Positions 29,280-37,264 of a stretch of DNA of 64,000 nt are shown here, in pieces. Origin of the DNA: Thiohalobacter thiocyanaticus (GTDB taxonomy: Bacteria; Pseudomonadota; Gammaproteobacteria; Thiohalobacterales; Thiohalobacteraceae); contig NZ_AP018052.1 of assembly GCF_002356355.1 (NCBI RefSeq), positions 930,001 through 994,000 on the forward strand, given 5' to 3'. Below the pieces are notes generated by a model. The model saw only the letters and a program-made list of their open reading frames with translations. It was not told the origin of the DNA and did not search any database. Each line of letters opens with the position of its first letter. The first letter of the stretch is position 1. The position numbers and the translations under genes were made by a program.

Positions 29280-30044
29280 TCACCACTGCCGCAGCAGCCG
29301 GTCGTTGGCCAGCCGCACGCGGGTTTGCAGGGTGACGCTGACGTCCGGGTCGCTGCGGCTTTCTGCCGCCAGCCGGATGTCGAGGCGGCGCAGCAGTTGT
29401 GCCGGCTCGCCGCGCCGGCAGGCCTGTCCCAGCCGCTGCAGGTTCAGGCAATCGCGGTGCAGCCGGAATTCCAGCCGGGTGACCCGGGTGTCGCTGCCGG
29501 TCAGGTTCTGCCAGCGTCCGGCATCGCAGCCGTGGTGGCGCCCGCCCTGGCGCTGCTGCAGCCGGCCGCGGCTGAGGCGGAAGCCGAACAGTTCCATGTT
29601 CGCCCGGTTGGTATGCGGTCCGACGGCAGTGAGCGAGCCGATCCCGACCTCGCGGTCGGCATTCAGGTCATAGCTGTAGAGCAGGCAGGAGGCGGACGGT
29701 TCGCCGGGATGCCGGCCGGTCCGGAGGTTGTGCGGCGTCCGCATGAAGGGATTGTCGGCGGGCGCATCCAGCCCCGGGGTGCCGGCCCAGTAGCCGCTGC
29801 GTCGGGCGTCCACGGCCATGTGGCCGAGCAGTTCCCTCGCCTCGTAGTTGAGCCGGGTGAGCCGCAGGCTGGCGGCGGTGGCCAGGGCGTTGCCCTGATA
29901 CAGCCGCAGGGCGCCGGCCAGTACGATCAGGCCCAGGGTGCTGCCGATCAGCAGTTCGGTCAGGGTGAAGCCGCGCTGGTTCAGCCCGCATTTCTCACCG
30001 CCGTTCGTCGCAGTAGAAGGACGGTGAAAAATGCGGGCTAGCAT
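29280..30044 (-). CDS. PilW-like minor pilin, second set
   Basis: A 254-residue prepilin with the site NQRG|FTLTELLIGSTLGLIVLAGALRLYQGN and the PilW block NYEARELLGHMAVDARRSGYWAG. It starts at ATG 30044 with the stop of the upstream gene overlapping (ATGCTAG), hence coupled. The leader of about 27 residues (MLARIFHRPSTATNGGEKCG...) is long for the family. Compared with the first PilW it is 115 residues shorter. Confidence 0.86.
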   Translation of the reverse strand: MLARIFHRPSTATNGGEKCGLNQRGFTLTELLIGSTLGLIVLAGALRLYQGNALATAASLRLTRLNYEARELLGHMAVDARRSGYWAGTPGLDAPADNPFMRTPHNLRTGRHPGEPSASCLLYSYDLNADREVGIGSLTAVGPHTNRANMELFGFRLSRGRLQQRQGGRHHGCDAGRWQNLTGSDTRVTRLEFRLHRDCLNLQRLGQACRRGEPAQLLRRLDIRLAAESRSDPDVSVTLQTRVRLANDRLLRQW

Positions 30045-30595
30045 GGCGCGACCCCCCATGCCCCCTGCGCCCCGGGACGGCAGAGGCGGATGCGTCCGAG
30101 CGGGCTGACACGCACCTGCAGCTGCTGCCCGTAACGGTTTTCCAGTTCCAGCCGGCCGGCGCTGGCCAGCCCGCGCAGCGGGTCGAAGCGCAATGATGCC
30201 CCCAGGGTGAAGGCGGCACGCTTCAATGTTATGCCGGGCCAGGGGCCGGCGTCGCGGCGCACGAGTCGCTGCACGTTGCGGCGGGTGAACAGGCAGGCCT
30301 CGGGGTGGCTGGCGTCCGTCTGTCTGCAGTCGCAGTCGGGTTGGCGCGACAGGCCATAGCACCAGCTGCCGCCGGCGCGGAAGTGCAGGTATACCGGCTG
30401 GTTGCCGCCCCGGGTGATCGCCTCCTGGCGGGCCTGCTGCAGGTCGGCGGCCAGTGCCCGCGCGACGCTGTGCAGGCGCTGACGTTCCAGCCACTGGCCC
30501 AGGGCGGGCGCGGCCTGGGTGATCAGCAGCACCAGCAGGGCGAGCGCGAGCAATACCTCGATCAGGGTGACACCCCGTTGGTCGTGATCGTCCAT
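30038..30595 (-). CDS. FimT/GspH-like pseudopilin, second set
   Basis: A 185-residue prepilin: QRG|VTLIEVLLALALLVLLITQAAPALGQWLERQRLH, then ALAADLQQARQEAITRGG, the GspH/FimT signature. Several cysteines (WCYGLSRQPDCDC, EACLF) suggest disulfides. ATG 30595 has GGAG about 8 bases upstream; an in-frame ATG at 30694 gives an implausible leader. First gene of the second minor-pilin operon, divergent from the pilE-like gene at 30704. Confidence 0.87.
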   Translation of the reverse strand: MDDHDQRGVTLIEVLLALALLVLLITQAAPALGQWLERQRLHSVARALAADLQQARQEAITRGGNQPVYLHFRAGGSWCYGLSRQPDCDCRQTDASHPEACLFTRRNVQRLVRRDAGPWPGITLKRAAFTLGASLRFDPLRGLASAGRLELENRYGQQLQVRVSPLGRIRLCRPGAQGAWGVAPC

Positions 30596-30703
30596 GATCC
30601 TGTCTCCAAGGTGTGCGGGTGTTAGTATAGGGGGATGGCGGGCGCGTGCCTGCCAGCCGCTGACAACGGATTCTGTCAGCGAGGGATTACGCAAGGAGGC
30701 GAT

Positions 30704-31258
30704 ATGAACGTGATACGCAGACGGGGCCTGCCCCGGATGAGGCTGGTCCCGAGGACGTCATTCCCGCGCAGGCCGGAATCCAGCAGGCCGCCGATGCCAA
30801 AGGTACTGGATCTCCGCCTGCGCGGGGATGACGGGTTGGTGAAACCCGGCCCGGGCAGGCGGCATTCGGGCCTGACCCTGTTGGAACTCATGGTCGTGCT
30901 GGTGATCGTGGCGCTGCTGACAACCCTGGCCTGGCCGGGCTTCGTCGAGCACTTCCAGCGGGTGCGGCGGCAGGATGCGATCACCACCCTGCTGCGCATC
31001 CAGCTGCAGCAGGAACAGTGGCGGGCCCAGGACACCGACTATGCGACCCTGGCCGAGTTGGGCTGGGGAACGGCGCAGTCTCTGGCGGGGCATTACCGGC
31101 TGGAGTTGCACGCCCGCGGTCCGGCCGGCTACCGGGCGATCGCGCGGCCGCGGCGCAATGGGGCCCAGGCCGGAGATCCCTGCGGGGCCTTCGCGCTGGA
31201 TCAGGACGGGCCGGTGCTGGGCTCGGGGTTCGCCGGCGCCCGCTGTTGGCGAGGTTGA
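30704..31258 (+). CDS. Second PilE-like pilin with a repeat-derived leader
   Basis: A 184-residue prepilin with AAGGAGG 6 bases before ATG 30704. The pilin part starts at residue 57 (RRHSG|LTLLELMVVLVIVALLTTLAWPGF), so the leader is 56 residues instead of 6-25. Leader residues 18-43 are encoded by a complete 78-bp GTCATTCCCGC palindrome (30756-30833), which is 26 codons and keeps the frame. The mature protein has a C-terminal Cys pair (DPCGAFALD, ARCWRG). PilD removes the leader, so the insertion may be tolerated. The stop overlaps the thiO start (TGATG). Confidence 0.8.
   Translation: MNVIRRRGLPRMRLVPRTSFPRRPESSRPPMPKVLDLRLRGDDGLVKPGPGRRHSGLTLLELMVVLVIVALLTTLAWPGFVEHFQRVRRQDAITTLLRIQLQQEQWRAQDTDYATLAELGWGTAQSLAGHYRLELHARGPAGYRAIARPRRNGAQAGDPCGAFALDQDGPVLGSGFAGARCWRG
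30756..30833. repeat. GTCATTCCCGC palindrome inside a prepilin leader
   Basis: CGTCATTCCCGCGCAGGCCG ... GCCTGCGCGGGGATGACGG arms, 78 bp. It is the only member of the family in this window that lies within a coding sequence. Confidence 0.85.
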
Positions 31259-32373
31259 TGAATACACAGACACACACATCAGAGCCGGTCACCATCATCG
31301 GCGGGGGCATCATCGGTATGTTCACCGCCTATGTGCTGCGGCGGGCCGGCTGCGAGGTCAGCCTGCTGGAGCGCGGCGATGTGGGCCAGGAATCCTCCTG
31401 GGCCGGCGGCGGCATCCTGTCGCCGCTCTACCCCTGGCGCTATCCCGACCCGGTGAATGCCCTGGCCTGCTGGAGCCAGGACCACTACCCGGACTGGATC
31501 GGCGATATCCGGGAACTGAGCGGGATCGACCCGGAACTGGAACCCAGCGGCATGCTGGTCCTGGATCCGGACCAGCAGCCGGAGGCGCAGGATTGGGCGG
31601 CACGGTTCCGGCGCGAGGTCTGCGCGCTGGACCCGGCCGGGGTGCATGCCCTGGAGCCGGCCCTGGCCGCCGATACCGGCGCGGGCCTGTGGCTGCCGTT
31701 CGTCTCCCAGGTGCGCAATCCGCGGCTGGTCAAGGCGCTGCGCGGCGCGCTCTCCGCCCTGGAAGTGCCGGTGCGTGAACACTGCGAGGTCACCGCCTGT
31801 GTGTGCGACGAGAGCGGCGGGCGGGTCACGGCGGTGGCCACGACCGGGGGCGAGATCCCGGTGCAGGTCCTGGTGGTCGCCGGCGGAGCCTGGACCGGTC
31901 GGCTGCTGGCCGCGACCGGCTGGAGCCTGCCGATCGAGCCGGTGCGCGGCCAGATGCTGCTGCTGCGGGCCGAACCGGGGCAGTTGCGGCACATGGTGCT
32001 CGCCTCCGGCCACTACCTGATCCCCCGTCGCGACGGCCGCATCCTGGCCGGCAGTACCCTGGAGTACACGGGGTTCGACAAGACCACCACCCCCGAGGCC
32101 GAGGATGAGTTGCTGCGGTTTGCCACCGCGCTGGTGCCGGACCTGGCCCGGGCGCCGGTGGAACACCACTGGGCCGGGCTGCGGCCGGGCTCGCCGCACG
32201 GTATTCCGGCCATCGGCCGCCATCCGGTGCTGCGCAACCTCTATATAAACACCGGGCATTTCCGCAACGGGGTGGTCATGGGGCCGGCCTCGGCCCGACT
32301 GCTCGGGGATCTGCTGCTCGGAGGCGAGCCGATTCTGCCGCCGGTCGACTATGACCCTGAAAAAATTGGGTAA
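31258..32373 (+). CDS. thiO: FAD-dependent glycine/D-amino-acid oxidase, ThiO-like
   Basis: A 371-residue DAO-family flavoprotein. Rossmann FAD site VTIIGGGIIGMFTAYVLRRAG with acidic end LLERG, then ESSWAGGGILSPLYPWRY, a ThiO-type flavin-contact motif. The late blocks VRGQMLLLR, GSTLEYTGFDK, WAGLRPGSPHGIPAIG and GHFRNGVVMGPAS are typical of ThiO, which makes dehydroglycine for the thiazole of thiamine. No other thi gene is in the window, so a related oxidase activity is possible. The ATG overlaps the upstream pilin stop. Confidence 0.85.
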   Translation: MNTQTHTSEPVTIIGGGIIGMFTAYVLRRAGCEVSLLERGDVGQESSWAGGGILSPLYPWRYPDPVNALACWSQDHYPDWIGDIRELSGIDPELEPSGMLVLDPDQQPEAQDWAARFRREVCALDPAGVHALEPALAADTGAGLWLPFVSQVRNPRLVKALRGALSALEVPVREHCEVTACVCDESGGRVTAVATTGGEIPVQVLVVAGGAWTGRLLAATGWSLPIEPVRGQMLLLRAEPGQLRHMVLASGHYLIPRRDGRILAGSTLEYTGFDKTTTPEAEDELLRFATALVPDLARAPVEHHWAGLRPGSPHGIPAIGRHPVLRNLYINTGHFRNGVVMGPASARLLGDLLLGGEPILPPVDYDPEKIG

Positions 32374-32434
32374 ATCGGGTCCGGCCAGGCTATGTTTCAG
32401 GGGCTGGATATAGACTTGTTCTAAAAGTTGGCGT

Positions 32435-32440
32435 TATAAT
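32435..32440 (+). promoter_or_regulatory. -10 box TATAAT close to the Fur-family start
   Basis: A perfect TATAAT ends 8 bases before the ATG at 32449. TAGACT lies 18 bases upstream as a weak -35. No Shine-Dalgarno sequence is present, so transcription starting about 7 bases downstream would give a leaderless or nearly leaderless message. Confidence 0.5.
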
Positions 32441-32448
32441 CCGTAGTC

Positions 32449-32877
32449 ATGGAAACAACCGTCCACAAGCCGCTGGATGCCAGGCAGGTCATGGGCCTGC
32501 TGACGCAGCATGATATCCAGCCCACCCAGCAGCGGGTGCAGATCGCGCGCGTCCTGTTCGCACGGGACCAGCACCTGTCGGCCGATGATGTGCTGCGGAT
32601 GGTCAACCAGGATACCGCCCGCGTCTCCAAGGCCACCGTCTACAACACCCTCGGCCTGTTCGCGAGCAAGGGGCTGGTACGGGAGGTCATCGTCGATCCC
32701 AGCCGGGTTTTCTACGATCCCAACACCGAACCTCACTACCACTTCTACAATGTCGATACCGGCAGCCTGACCGACATCGATCCCCGTGAATGCAGCCTGA
32801 CGCGCCTGCCGGCCCCGCCCCCGGGGACGGTCACCGACGGCGTCGATATCATCATCCGGGTCCGCAACGGCGACTGA
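32449..32877 (+). CDS. Fur-family transcriptional regulator without the structural zinc cysteines
   Basis: A 142-residue Fur superfamily protein: winged helix with PTQQRVQIARVLFARDQHLSADDVL and KATVYNTLGLFASKGLV, then a dimerisation part with EPHYHFYNVDTGSLTDID. Fur, Zur and many PerR proteins have CxxC pairs here; none is present (the one Cys is in RECSLT). This resembles Irr/PerR-like branches that sense heme or peroxide, but I cannot place it firmly. No obvious operator or target is next to it. It lies between thiO and an Fn3 protein. Confidence 0.82.
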   Translation: METTVHKPLDARQVMGLLTQHDIQPTQQRVQIARVLFARDQHLSADDVLRMVNQDTARVSKATVYNTLGLFASKGLVREVIVDPSRVFYDPNTEPHYHFYNVDTGSLTDIDPRECSLTRLPAPPPGTVTDGVDIIIRVRNGD

Positions 32878-32909
32878 GCCGCTCTTCTATTACCTTGTTT
32901 CATCCGGGT

Positions 32910-32989
32910 CGGATGGGGGAAGGCGCATGCCGTAACCTATCATTGCGCCAACCGCTGCGATGGGTTGCGCTTTGCTTCACCCATCCTAC
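32910..32989. repeat. Diverged GGATGGG...CCCATCCTAC element
   Basis: Degenerate member of the TAGGATGGGTGGAGCGCAGCG family: GGATGGGGGAAGGCGCATGC ... GATGGGTTGCGCTTTGCTTC, then ACCCATCCTAC. Confidence 0.65.
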
Positions 32990-33094
32990 GTTCTATCCGG
33001 TAACTCATTGATGTTGTTTTGCGAATAAATAGTTTTGTGCAATAATATCGACTGTTCGGAGCCGCGCACAGACAAGCTGCGGAGCCAGAATCAG

Positions 33095-33556
33095 ATGCCT
33101 TTATCCAGACTGAACAAAATCCGCGACCCCCGCGCCCTGCGGTCGCTGGGACTGACGGGCCTGCTGTTGCTGTTCGCTGTCCTGCCGGTTCGGGCGGCTC
33201 CGCCCGTGCTCGAAACCAGCCAGTCTCTGGCCACGGCCGGCGACTTCCGGCTCAGCTGGCAGGGCGGCGCAGAAGGGGCGGTCTACGAACTCCAGCAGTC
33301 CGCGGCGCAGGGGTTCACCGAGACCCGCACCCGCTACCGGGGACCCGACACGGCCACCCAGCTGAGCGGTCTGCCCGACGGTGACTATAGTTACCGGGTC
33401 CGGGTGGTCGAGCCCGGTCCCTCGGCCTGGAGCGAGGCGGTGACGGTCGAGGTACGCCATCACCCGTTGTCCCGCGCCCTGGGTTTCTTCGCCGTCGGGC
33501 TGGTGGTGTTCGTGGCCACTGTCATCCTGATCACGCGCGGCGCGCGCGACGACTGA
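33095..33556 (+). CDS. Fibronectin type III-like exported membrane protein
   Basis: A 153-residue protein. Signal segment about residues 18-34 (LGLTGLLLLFAVLPVRA), a single Fn3-like beta-sandwich (GDFRLSWQGGAEGAVYELQQS, ...LSGLPDGDYSYRVRVVEPGPSAWSE), and a C-terminal membrane helix (ALGFFAVGLVVFVATVILITRG) followed by a short basic tail. It is probably anchored in the inner membrane with the Fn3 domain outside. ATG 33095 is chosen because GGAG lies 10 bases upstream. Function unknown; it directly precedes the amidohydrolase cluster in the same direction and could be its first gene. Confidence 0.75.
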   Translation: MPLSRLNKIRDPRALRSLGLTGLLLLFAVLPVRAAPPVLETSQSLATAGDFRLSWQGGAEGAVYELQQSAAQGFTETRTRYRGPDTATQLSGLPDGDYSYRVRVVEPGPSAWSEAVTVEVRHHPLSRALGFFAVGLVVFVATVILITRGARDD

Positions 33557-33575
33557 GCCGGACAAGGATCCGTTT

Positions 33576-34820
33576 ATGTCAGCACCCTTTGAAATCGATT
33601 TCCCCCGCCTGCAGGCCGACATCGAGGCCCTGTCCCAGATCGGCCGGCGCGAGGACATGGGCCTGTACCGCATGGCCTTCAGCGACGGCGACATGGCCGG
33701 CCGCGAGTGGCTGGCCGGGCGCATCGAGGCGGCCGGTCTGGAACTGTTCGTCGACGGCGCGGCCAATGTTCACGCCCGCCTGGGCTGGGACGGCAAACGC
33801 CCGAGCGTGATGATGGGCTCGCATGCCGACACCGTGCCCGGTGCCGGGCACCTGGATGGCGTCCTGGGCGTGCTGGTCGCACTGGAATGCGTGCGCTGCT
33901 TCAAGGATCACGACATCCCCCTGCGCTTTCCCCTGGAAGCGGTCTCCTTCACCGACGAGGAGGGCCGCTTCGGCGGCATGTTCGGCTCCCAGGCCCTGTG
34001 CGGTTTCCTCACCCCGGAGAAGATCCATCAGGCCCGCGACCTCGACAACACCAGCATTGTCGAGGCCATGCAGGCCCGCGGCATGAACGCCATGGATGCC
34101 CTGCGCGCCGCGCGCCGGCCGGAGACCCTGCATGCCTTTGTGGAACTGCACATCGAGCAGGGTCCGGTGCTGGACCGCCACGGCGTCGGCATCGGCGTGG
34201 TCGACGGCATCGCCGGGCTGTTCAAGTGGGACGTGCGCCTGATCGGCGCCGCTAACCACGCCGGCACCACGCCCATGACCATGCGCCGCGATGCCTTCCA
34301 GGGCCTGGCCGAGTTCGCCATGGAGATCAACCGCATCCTGGAGGAGCACGGCAGTCCGGCCAGTGTCGCCACCATCGGCCGGGCCCAGTTGTTCCCCGGC
34401 GCGGCCAATGTGGTGCCGGGCACGGTGGAGTTTTCGCTCGAGGTGCGCGATACCGATCCCCAGGTGCTGTCGCAGCTCAATGATGCCTGCCGTCGCACCC
34501 TGTCCACCATCGCCCGCCGCCGCGATCTGATGTTCGAGTTCGAGGTGCTGAGCGAACTGGAGCCGGTGCACTGCGACAAGGGCCTGATCGAGACCATCGC
34601 CGAGACCGCCGATCAACTGGGCATGGAGACATTGCGCATGCCCAGCGGTGCGGCGCACGATACCCAGATGCTGGCCAGACTGACCCGCGCCGGTATGATC
34701 TTCGTCCCCAGCAAGGAAGGGCGCAGTCACTCCCCGGCCGAATGGACCGACTGGGAGGATATCCAGCGCGGCGCCAATCTGGCGCTGCAGGTGCTGCACC
34801 GGCTGGCGGCCGAATCATGA
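33576..34820 (+). CDS. M20-family N-carbamoyl-amino-acid/allantoate-type amidohydrolase
   Basis: A 414-residue binuclear-zinc hydrolase. The ligand pattern of the allantoate amidohydrolase/N-carbamoylase branch is intact: His83 (GSHADTVPGAG), Asp94 (HLDG), Glu128-129 (FTDEEGRFGGMFGSQAL), His192 (ELHIEQGP) and His385 (SHSPAEWT). The dimerisation block WDVRLIGAANHAGTTPM is also typical. These enzymes remove a carbamoyl group (giving CO2 and NH3) from N-carbamoyl amino acids, ureidopropionate or allantoate. Exact substrate not decidable. It heads a run of nitrogen-metabolism genes, of which the next is an isochorismatase-type hydrolase after a palindromic repeat. Confidence 0.88.
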   Translation: MSAPFEIDFPRLQADIEALSQIGRREDMGLYRMAFSDGDMAGREWLAGRIEAAGLELFVDGAANVHARLGWDGKRPSVMMGSHADTVPGAGHLDGVLGVLVALECVRCFKDHDIPLRFPLEAVSFTDEEGRFGGMFGSQALCGFLTPEKIHQARDLDNTSIVEAMQARGMNAMDALRAARRPETLHAFVELHIEQGPVLDRHGVGIGVVDGIAGLFKWDVRLIGAANHAGTTPMTMRRDAFQGLAEFAMEINRILEEHGSPASVATIGRAQLFPGAANVVPGTVEFSLEVRDTDPQVLSQLNDACRRTLSTIARRRDLMFEFEVLSELEPVHCDKGLIETIAETADQLGMETLRMPSGAAHDTQMLARLTRAGMIFVPSKEGRSHSPAEWTDWEDIQRGANLALQVLHRLAAES

Positions 34821-34834
34821 GGACTGCCTGACAC

Positions 34835-34913
34835 GTAGGTCGGGTTGGCGTAGCGTAACCCGACAGCTGTGGCATGTTGGGTTACGGTGCTGCGCACCTG
34901 ACCCAACCTGCAT
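34835..34913. repeat. GTAGGTCGGGTTGGCG...GTAACCCGAC double element
   Basis: Two hairpin blocks, TAGGTCGGGTTGGCGTAGCG and TGTTGGGTTACGGTGCTGCG, ending ACCTGACCCAACCTGCAT. It is nearly identical to 38451-38530 and interrupts the amidohydrolase cluster. Confidence 0.85.
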
Positions 34914-34951
34914 CTGCCTGCCGGCCGCCGAACAACTGCCGAAGAAGCGAA

Positions 34952-35704
34952 ATGGCTATGGAAGACAACAAACGGGAAGCACAACAGATCGAACAGTTCA
35001 CCGATGTCGATCCGCTGCGGGAGACCTACCGCGAATCCATCACCGATGTTCCGGCGCTGCAGAAATCCCTCGAGCGGCACAACACCGCGCTGCTGTGCAT
35101 CGATCTGCAGTACCTGGATGCCGCCCGCGGCCATGGCGTGTTCGCCGACGCCGAACGCTCCGGCGTGCCGATCGCCGCGCAGGAGTACTATTTCGACCGC
35201 CTGGAACACGTGGTGCTGCCCAACGTGCGCCGGCTGCAGGATGCCTTCCGCGACAACCGTCTCGAAGTGATCCATACCCGCATCCAGTCGCTGACCCAGA
35301 ACGGCCGTGACCGCGGTCCGGGCCACAAGCGTCTGGGGCTGCATGCCGCGCCGGGTTCCAAGGAGGCCGAGTTCATCGAACTGGTGGCCCCCTGCGGTGA
35401 CGAGATCGTGATCAACAAGACCGCCAGCGGCGTGTTCAACTCCACCAACATCGAATATATCCTGCGCAACCTGGGCATCACCGGCCTGGTGGTGGTGGGT
35501 GTGTACAGCAACGAGTGCGTCTCCACCGCCATCCGTGACGCCTGCGATCTCGGCTTCTACGTCACCCTGGTGGAGGATGCCTGCGCCACCGTCACGCCGG
35601 AACTGCAGCAGGCCACCATCACCACCATGAAGGACCGCTATGCCCGGGTCATGACCACCCATGAGATCATTGACGAAATCAGGGAAGTGGTGACCGATGA
35701 ATAG
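34952..35704 (+). CDS. Isochorismatase-family cysteine hydrolase
   Basis: A 250-residue hydrolase of the isochorismatase/nicotinamidase/N-carbamoylsarcosine amidase superfamily. The triad is Asp51 (LLCIDLQYLD), Lys156 (INKTASGVF) and Cys189 (VYSNECVSTAIRDA). The N-terminal extension of about 45 residues is longer than usual. Members split amide bonds, including N-carbamoyl groups, which fits the neighbouring M20 amidohydrolase. ATG 34952 begins MAMEDNK; the stop overlaps the symporter start by 8 bases. Confidence 0.88.
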   Translation: MAMEDNKREAQQIEQFTDVDPLRETYRESITDVPALQKSLERHNTALLCIDLQYLDAARGHGVFADAERSGVPIAAQEYYFDRLEHVVLPNVRRLQDAFRDNRLEVIHTRIQSLTQNGRDRGPGHKRLGLHAAPGSKEAEFIELVAPCGDEIVINKTASGVFNSTNIEYILRNLGITGLVVVGVYSNECVSTAIRDACDLGFYVTLVEDACATVTPELQQATITTMKDRYARVMTTHEIIDEIREVVTDE

Positions 35705-37145
35705 CGTCAACAGCGCCATTCTGGATCCGACCATCGGCTGGACCATCCTGGCCATCTTCAGCGTGATCTGGGTGTTTCTCGGCTGGTTCTGGGGCCGCAA
35801 GGCGCAGGAACTGGACGAGTACGTGCTGGCCGGGCGCAAGGTCGGCATTGCGCTGGGCACCGCCACCGCCATGGCCACCTGGGTGACCAGCAACACTACC
35901 ATGACCGCGCCCGAACTGGCCTACCGCATGGGCGTATGGGGCATGCTGGGCTACTCGCTGGGCTCGGTCGGGCTGCTGCTGTTCGCGCCCCTGGCGCGGC
36001 GCATCCGCCGGCTGATGCCGTTCGGCTACACCAGCGGCGACTTCGTGCGGCTGCGCTACGGGCGCACCGCCTGGTATGTGTTCCTGGTGATCTCGCTGGT
36101 CTACGGCCTGGGCTGGCTGGTCAGCATGGGTATGGCCGGCGGCAAGCTGATCAACGCCCTGACCGGCATCGAGTATATCTACGGCATGTCGGTGATCCTG
36201 GTGATCTGCGTCGGCTACACCCTGCTGGGCGGTTTCCGCGCCGTCATCGGCACCGATTTCATCCAGGCCATCCTGATCCTGACCGGGCTGGTCGTCATCG
36301 CCTATCTCGCCATCGACAAGATCGGCTTCGACCAGATCCATGAAAGCGTGACCCGCGAGCGGCCGGAACTGCTCAATCTGCTGATGCCGGCGGCGATCAT
36401 GTTCCTGTTCAACAACCTGCTGTTCGGCGTGGGCGAGATCTTCCACTCCAATGTCTGGTGGAGCCGGGCCTTCGCCTTTCGCGAGGACGTCGGCTTCAAG
36501 GCCTATTTCACCGCCGGCATCTTCTGGGCGCCCATCCCGATCGTTGCCGGCTTCATTGCCCTGGCCGCGCCCGCCATGGACGTGAACGTGCCGGCCGCCG
36601 ACATGGTCGGCCCGCTGGTCTCCAGCGAGATCCTGGGCGTGACCGGCGCCGTGCTGGTGCTGATCATGGTGTTCTCGGCCCTGTCCTCCAGCCTGGACTC
36701 GCTGCTGGCGGCGACCAGCATCCTGCTGGTGGAGGACATCTACCGCCGTCACCTGCGGCCGAAGGCCGCGCCGGGTGAACTGCGCAGCGCCACCCGCTGG
36801 ACCATCCTGGGCCTGGGGATCCTCACCTGGATCGTCAGTGCCCTGCAGCTCGGTACCCTGGCGCAGGTGCTGCACTTCACCGGCGCCTTCGTGGCCAGCA
36901 CCATCTGGCCCATCGCCGCCGGCCTGTTCTGGAAACGCACCAACACCGTCGGTGCAGTGCTGGGCATGGCCCTGGGCAGTATTGCCGGTATCATTGCCTA
37001 TCACATGATCGGTTTCTACGTGGCCGCCCTGACCGGTGCGGCCGTGTCCATGGCGCTGGTGCTGGTCAGTACCTGGCTCTGGCCGCAGGACTACGACTGG
37101 GATAGGCTGTGCGAGGCCCACCCCGGCGAGGAGCAGACTGCATGA
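35697..37145 (+). CDS. Sodium:solute symporter (SSS family)
   Basis: A 482-residue inner-membrane transporter with about 13 membrane helices. SSS features include WGRKAQELDEYVLAGRKVG, ATWVTSNTTM near the first helix, YTLLGGFRAVIGTDFIQAI (the R-x-x-x-x-TD-x-x-Q signature) and SALSSSLDSLLAATSILLVEDIYRRHL. It uses a sodium gradient to import an organic solute, presumably the substrate of the adjoining hydrolases. It overlaps the upstream hydrolase by 8 bases and the downstream 40-residue gene by 4, which implies coupled translation. Confidence 0.9.
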   Translation: MNSVNSAILDPTIGWTILAIFSVIWVFLGWFWGRKAQELDEYVLAGRKVGIALGTATAMATWVTSNTTMTAPELAYRMGVWGMLGYSLGSVGLLLFAPLARRIRRLMPFGYTSGDFVRLRYGRTAWYVFLVISLVYGLGWLVSMGMAGGKLINALTGIEYIYGMSVILVICVGYTLLGGFRAVIGTDFIQAILILTGLVVIAYLAIDKIGFDQIHESVTRERPELLNLLMPAAIMFLFNNLLFGVGEIFHSNVWWSRAFAFREDVGFKAYFTAGIFWAPIPIVAGFIALAAPAMDVNVPAADMVGPLVSSEILGVTGAVLVLIMVFSALSSSLDSLLAATSILLVEDIYRRHLRPKAAPGELRSATRWTILGLGILTWIVSALQLGTLAQVLHFTGAFVASTIWPIAAGLFWKRTNTVGAVLGMALGSIAGIIAYHMIGFYVAALTGAAVSMALVLVSTWLWPQDYDWDRLCEAHPGEEQTA

Positions 37146-37264
37146 TGGCAAGCCAGGATTTTTTATCCATACTGGTCAGCATCGCCCTGGTGATCACCGC
37201 CATCGCGCCGGTGGCGCTGCTGGTTATGCTGATTCGCGACTGGAAGCGAGGTAATCTCTGGTGA
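37142..37264 (+). CDS. 40-residue single-span membrane protein coupled to the symporter
   Basis: Begins ATGATG at 37142 (MMASQDFLSILVSIALVITA...) and ends RDWKRGNLW, with one hydrophobic helix of about 22 residues and a basic C-terminal tail, so N-out/C-in is expected. Its start overlaps the symporter stop (ATGA) and its stop overlaps the GTG start of the next gene (GTGA). Such tight coupling on both sides argues that it is translated. By analogy with small subunits of other sodium symporters (MetS-like, DUF4212-like) it may be an accessory subunit; this is inference. Confidence 0.72.
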   Translation: MMASQDFLSILVSIALVITAIAPVALLVMLIRDWKRGNLW

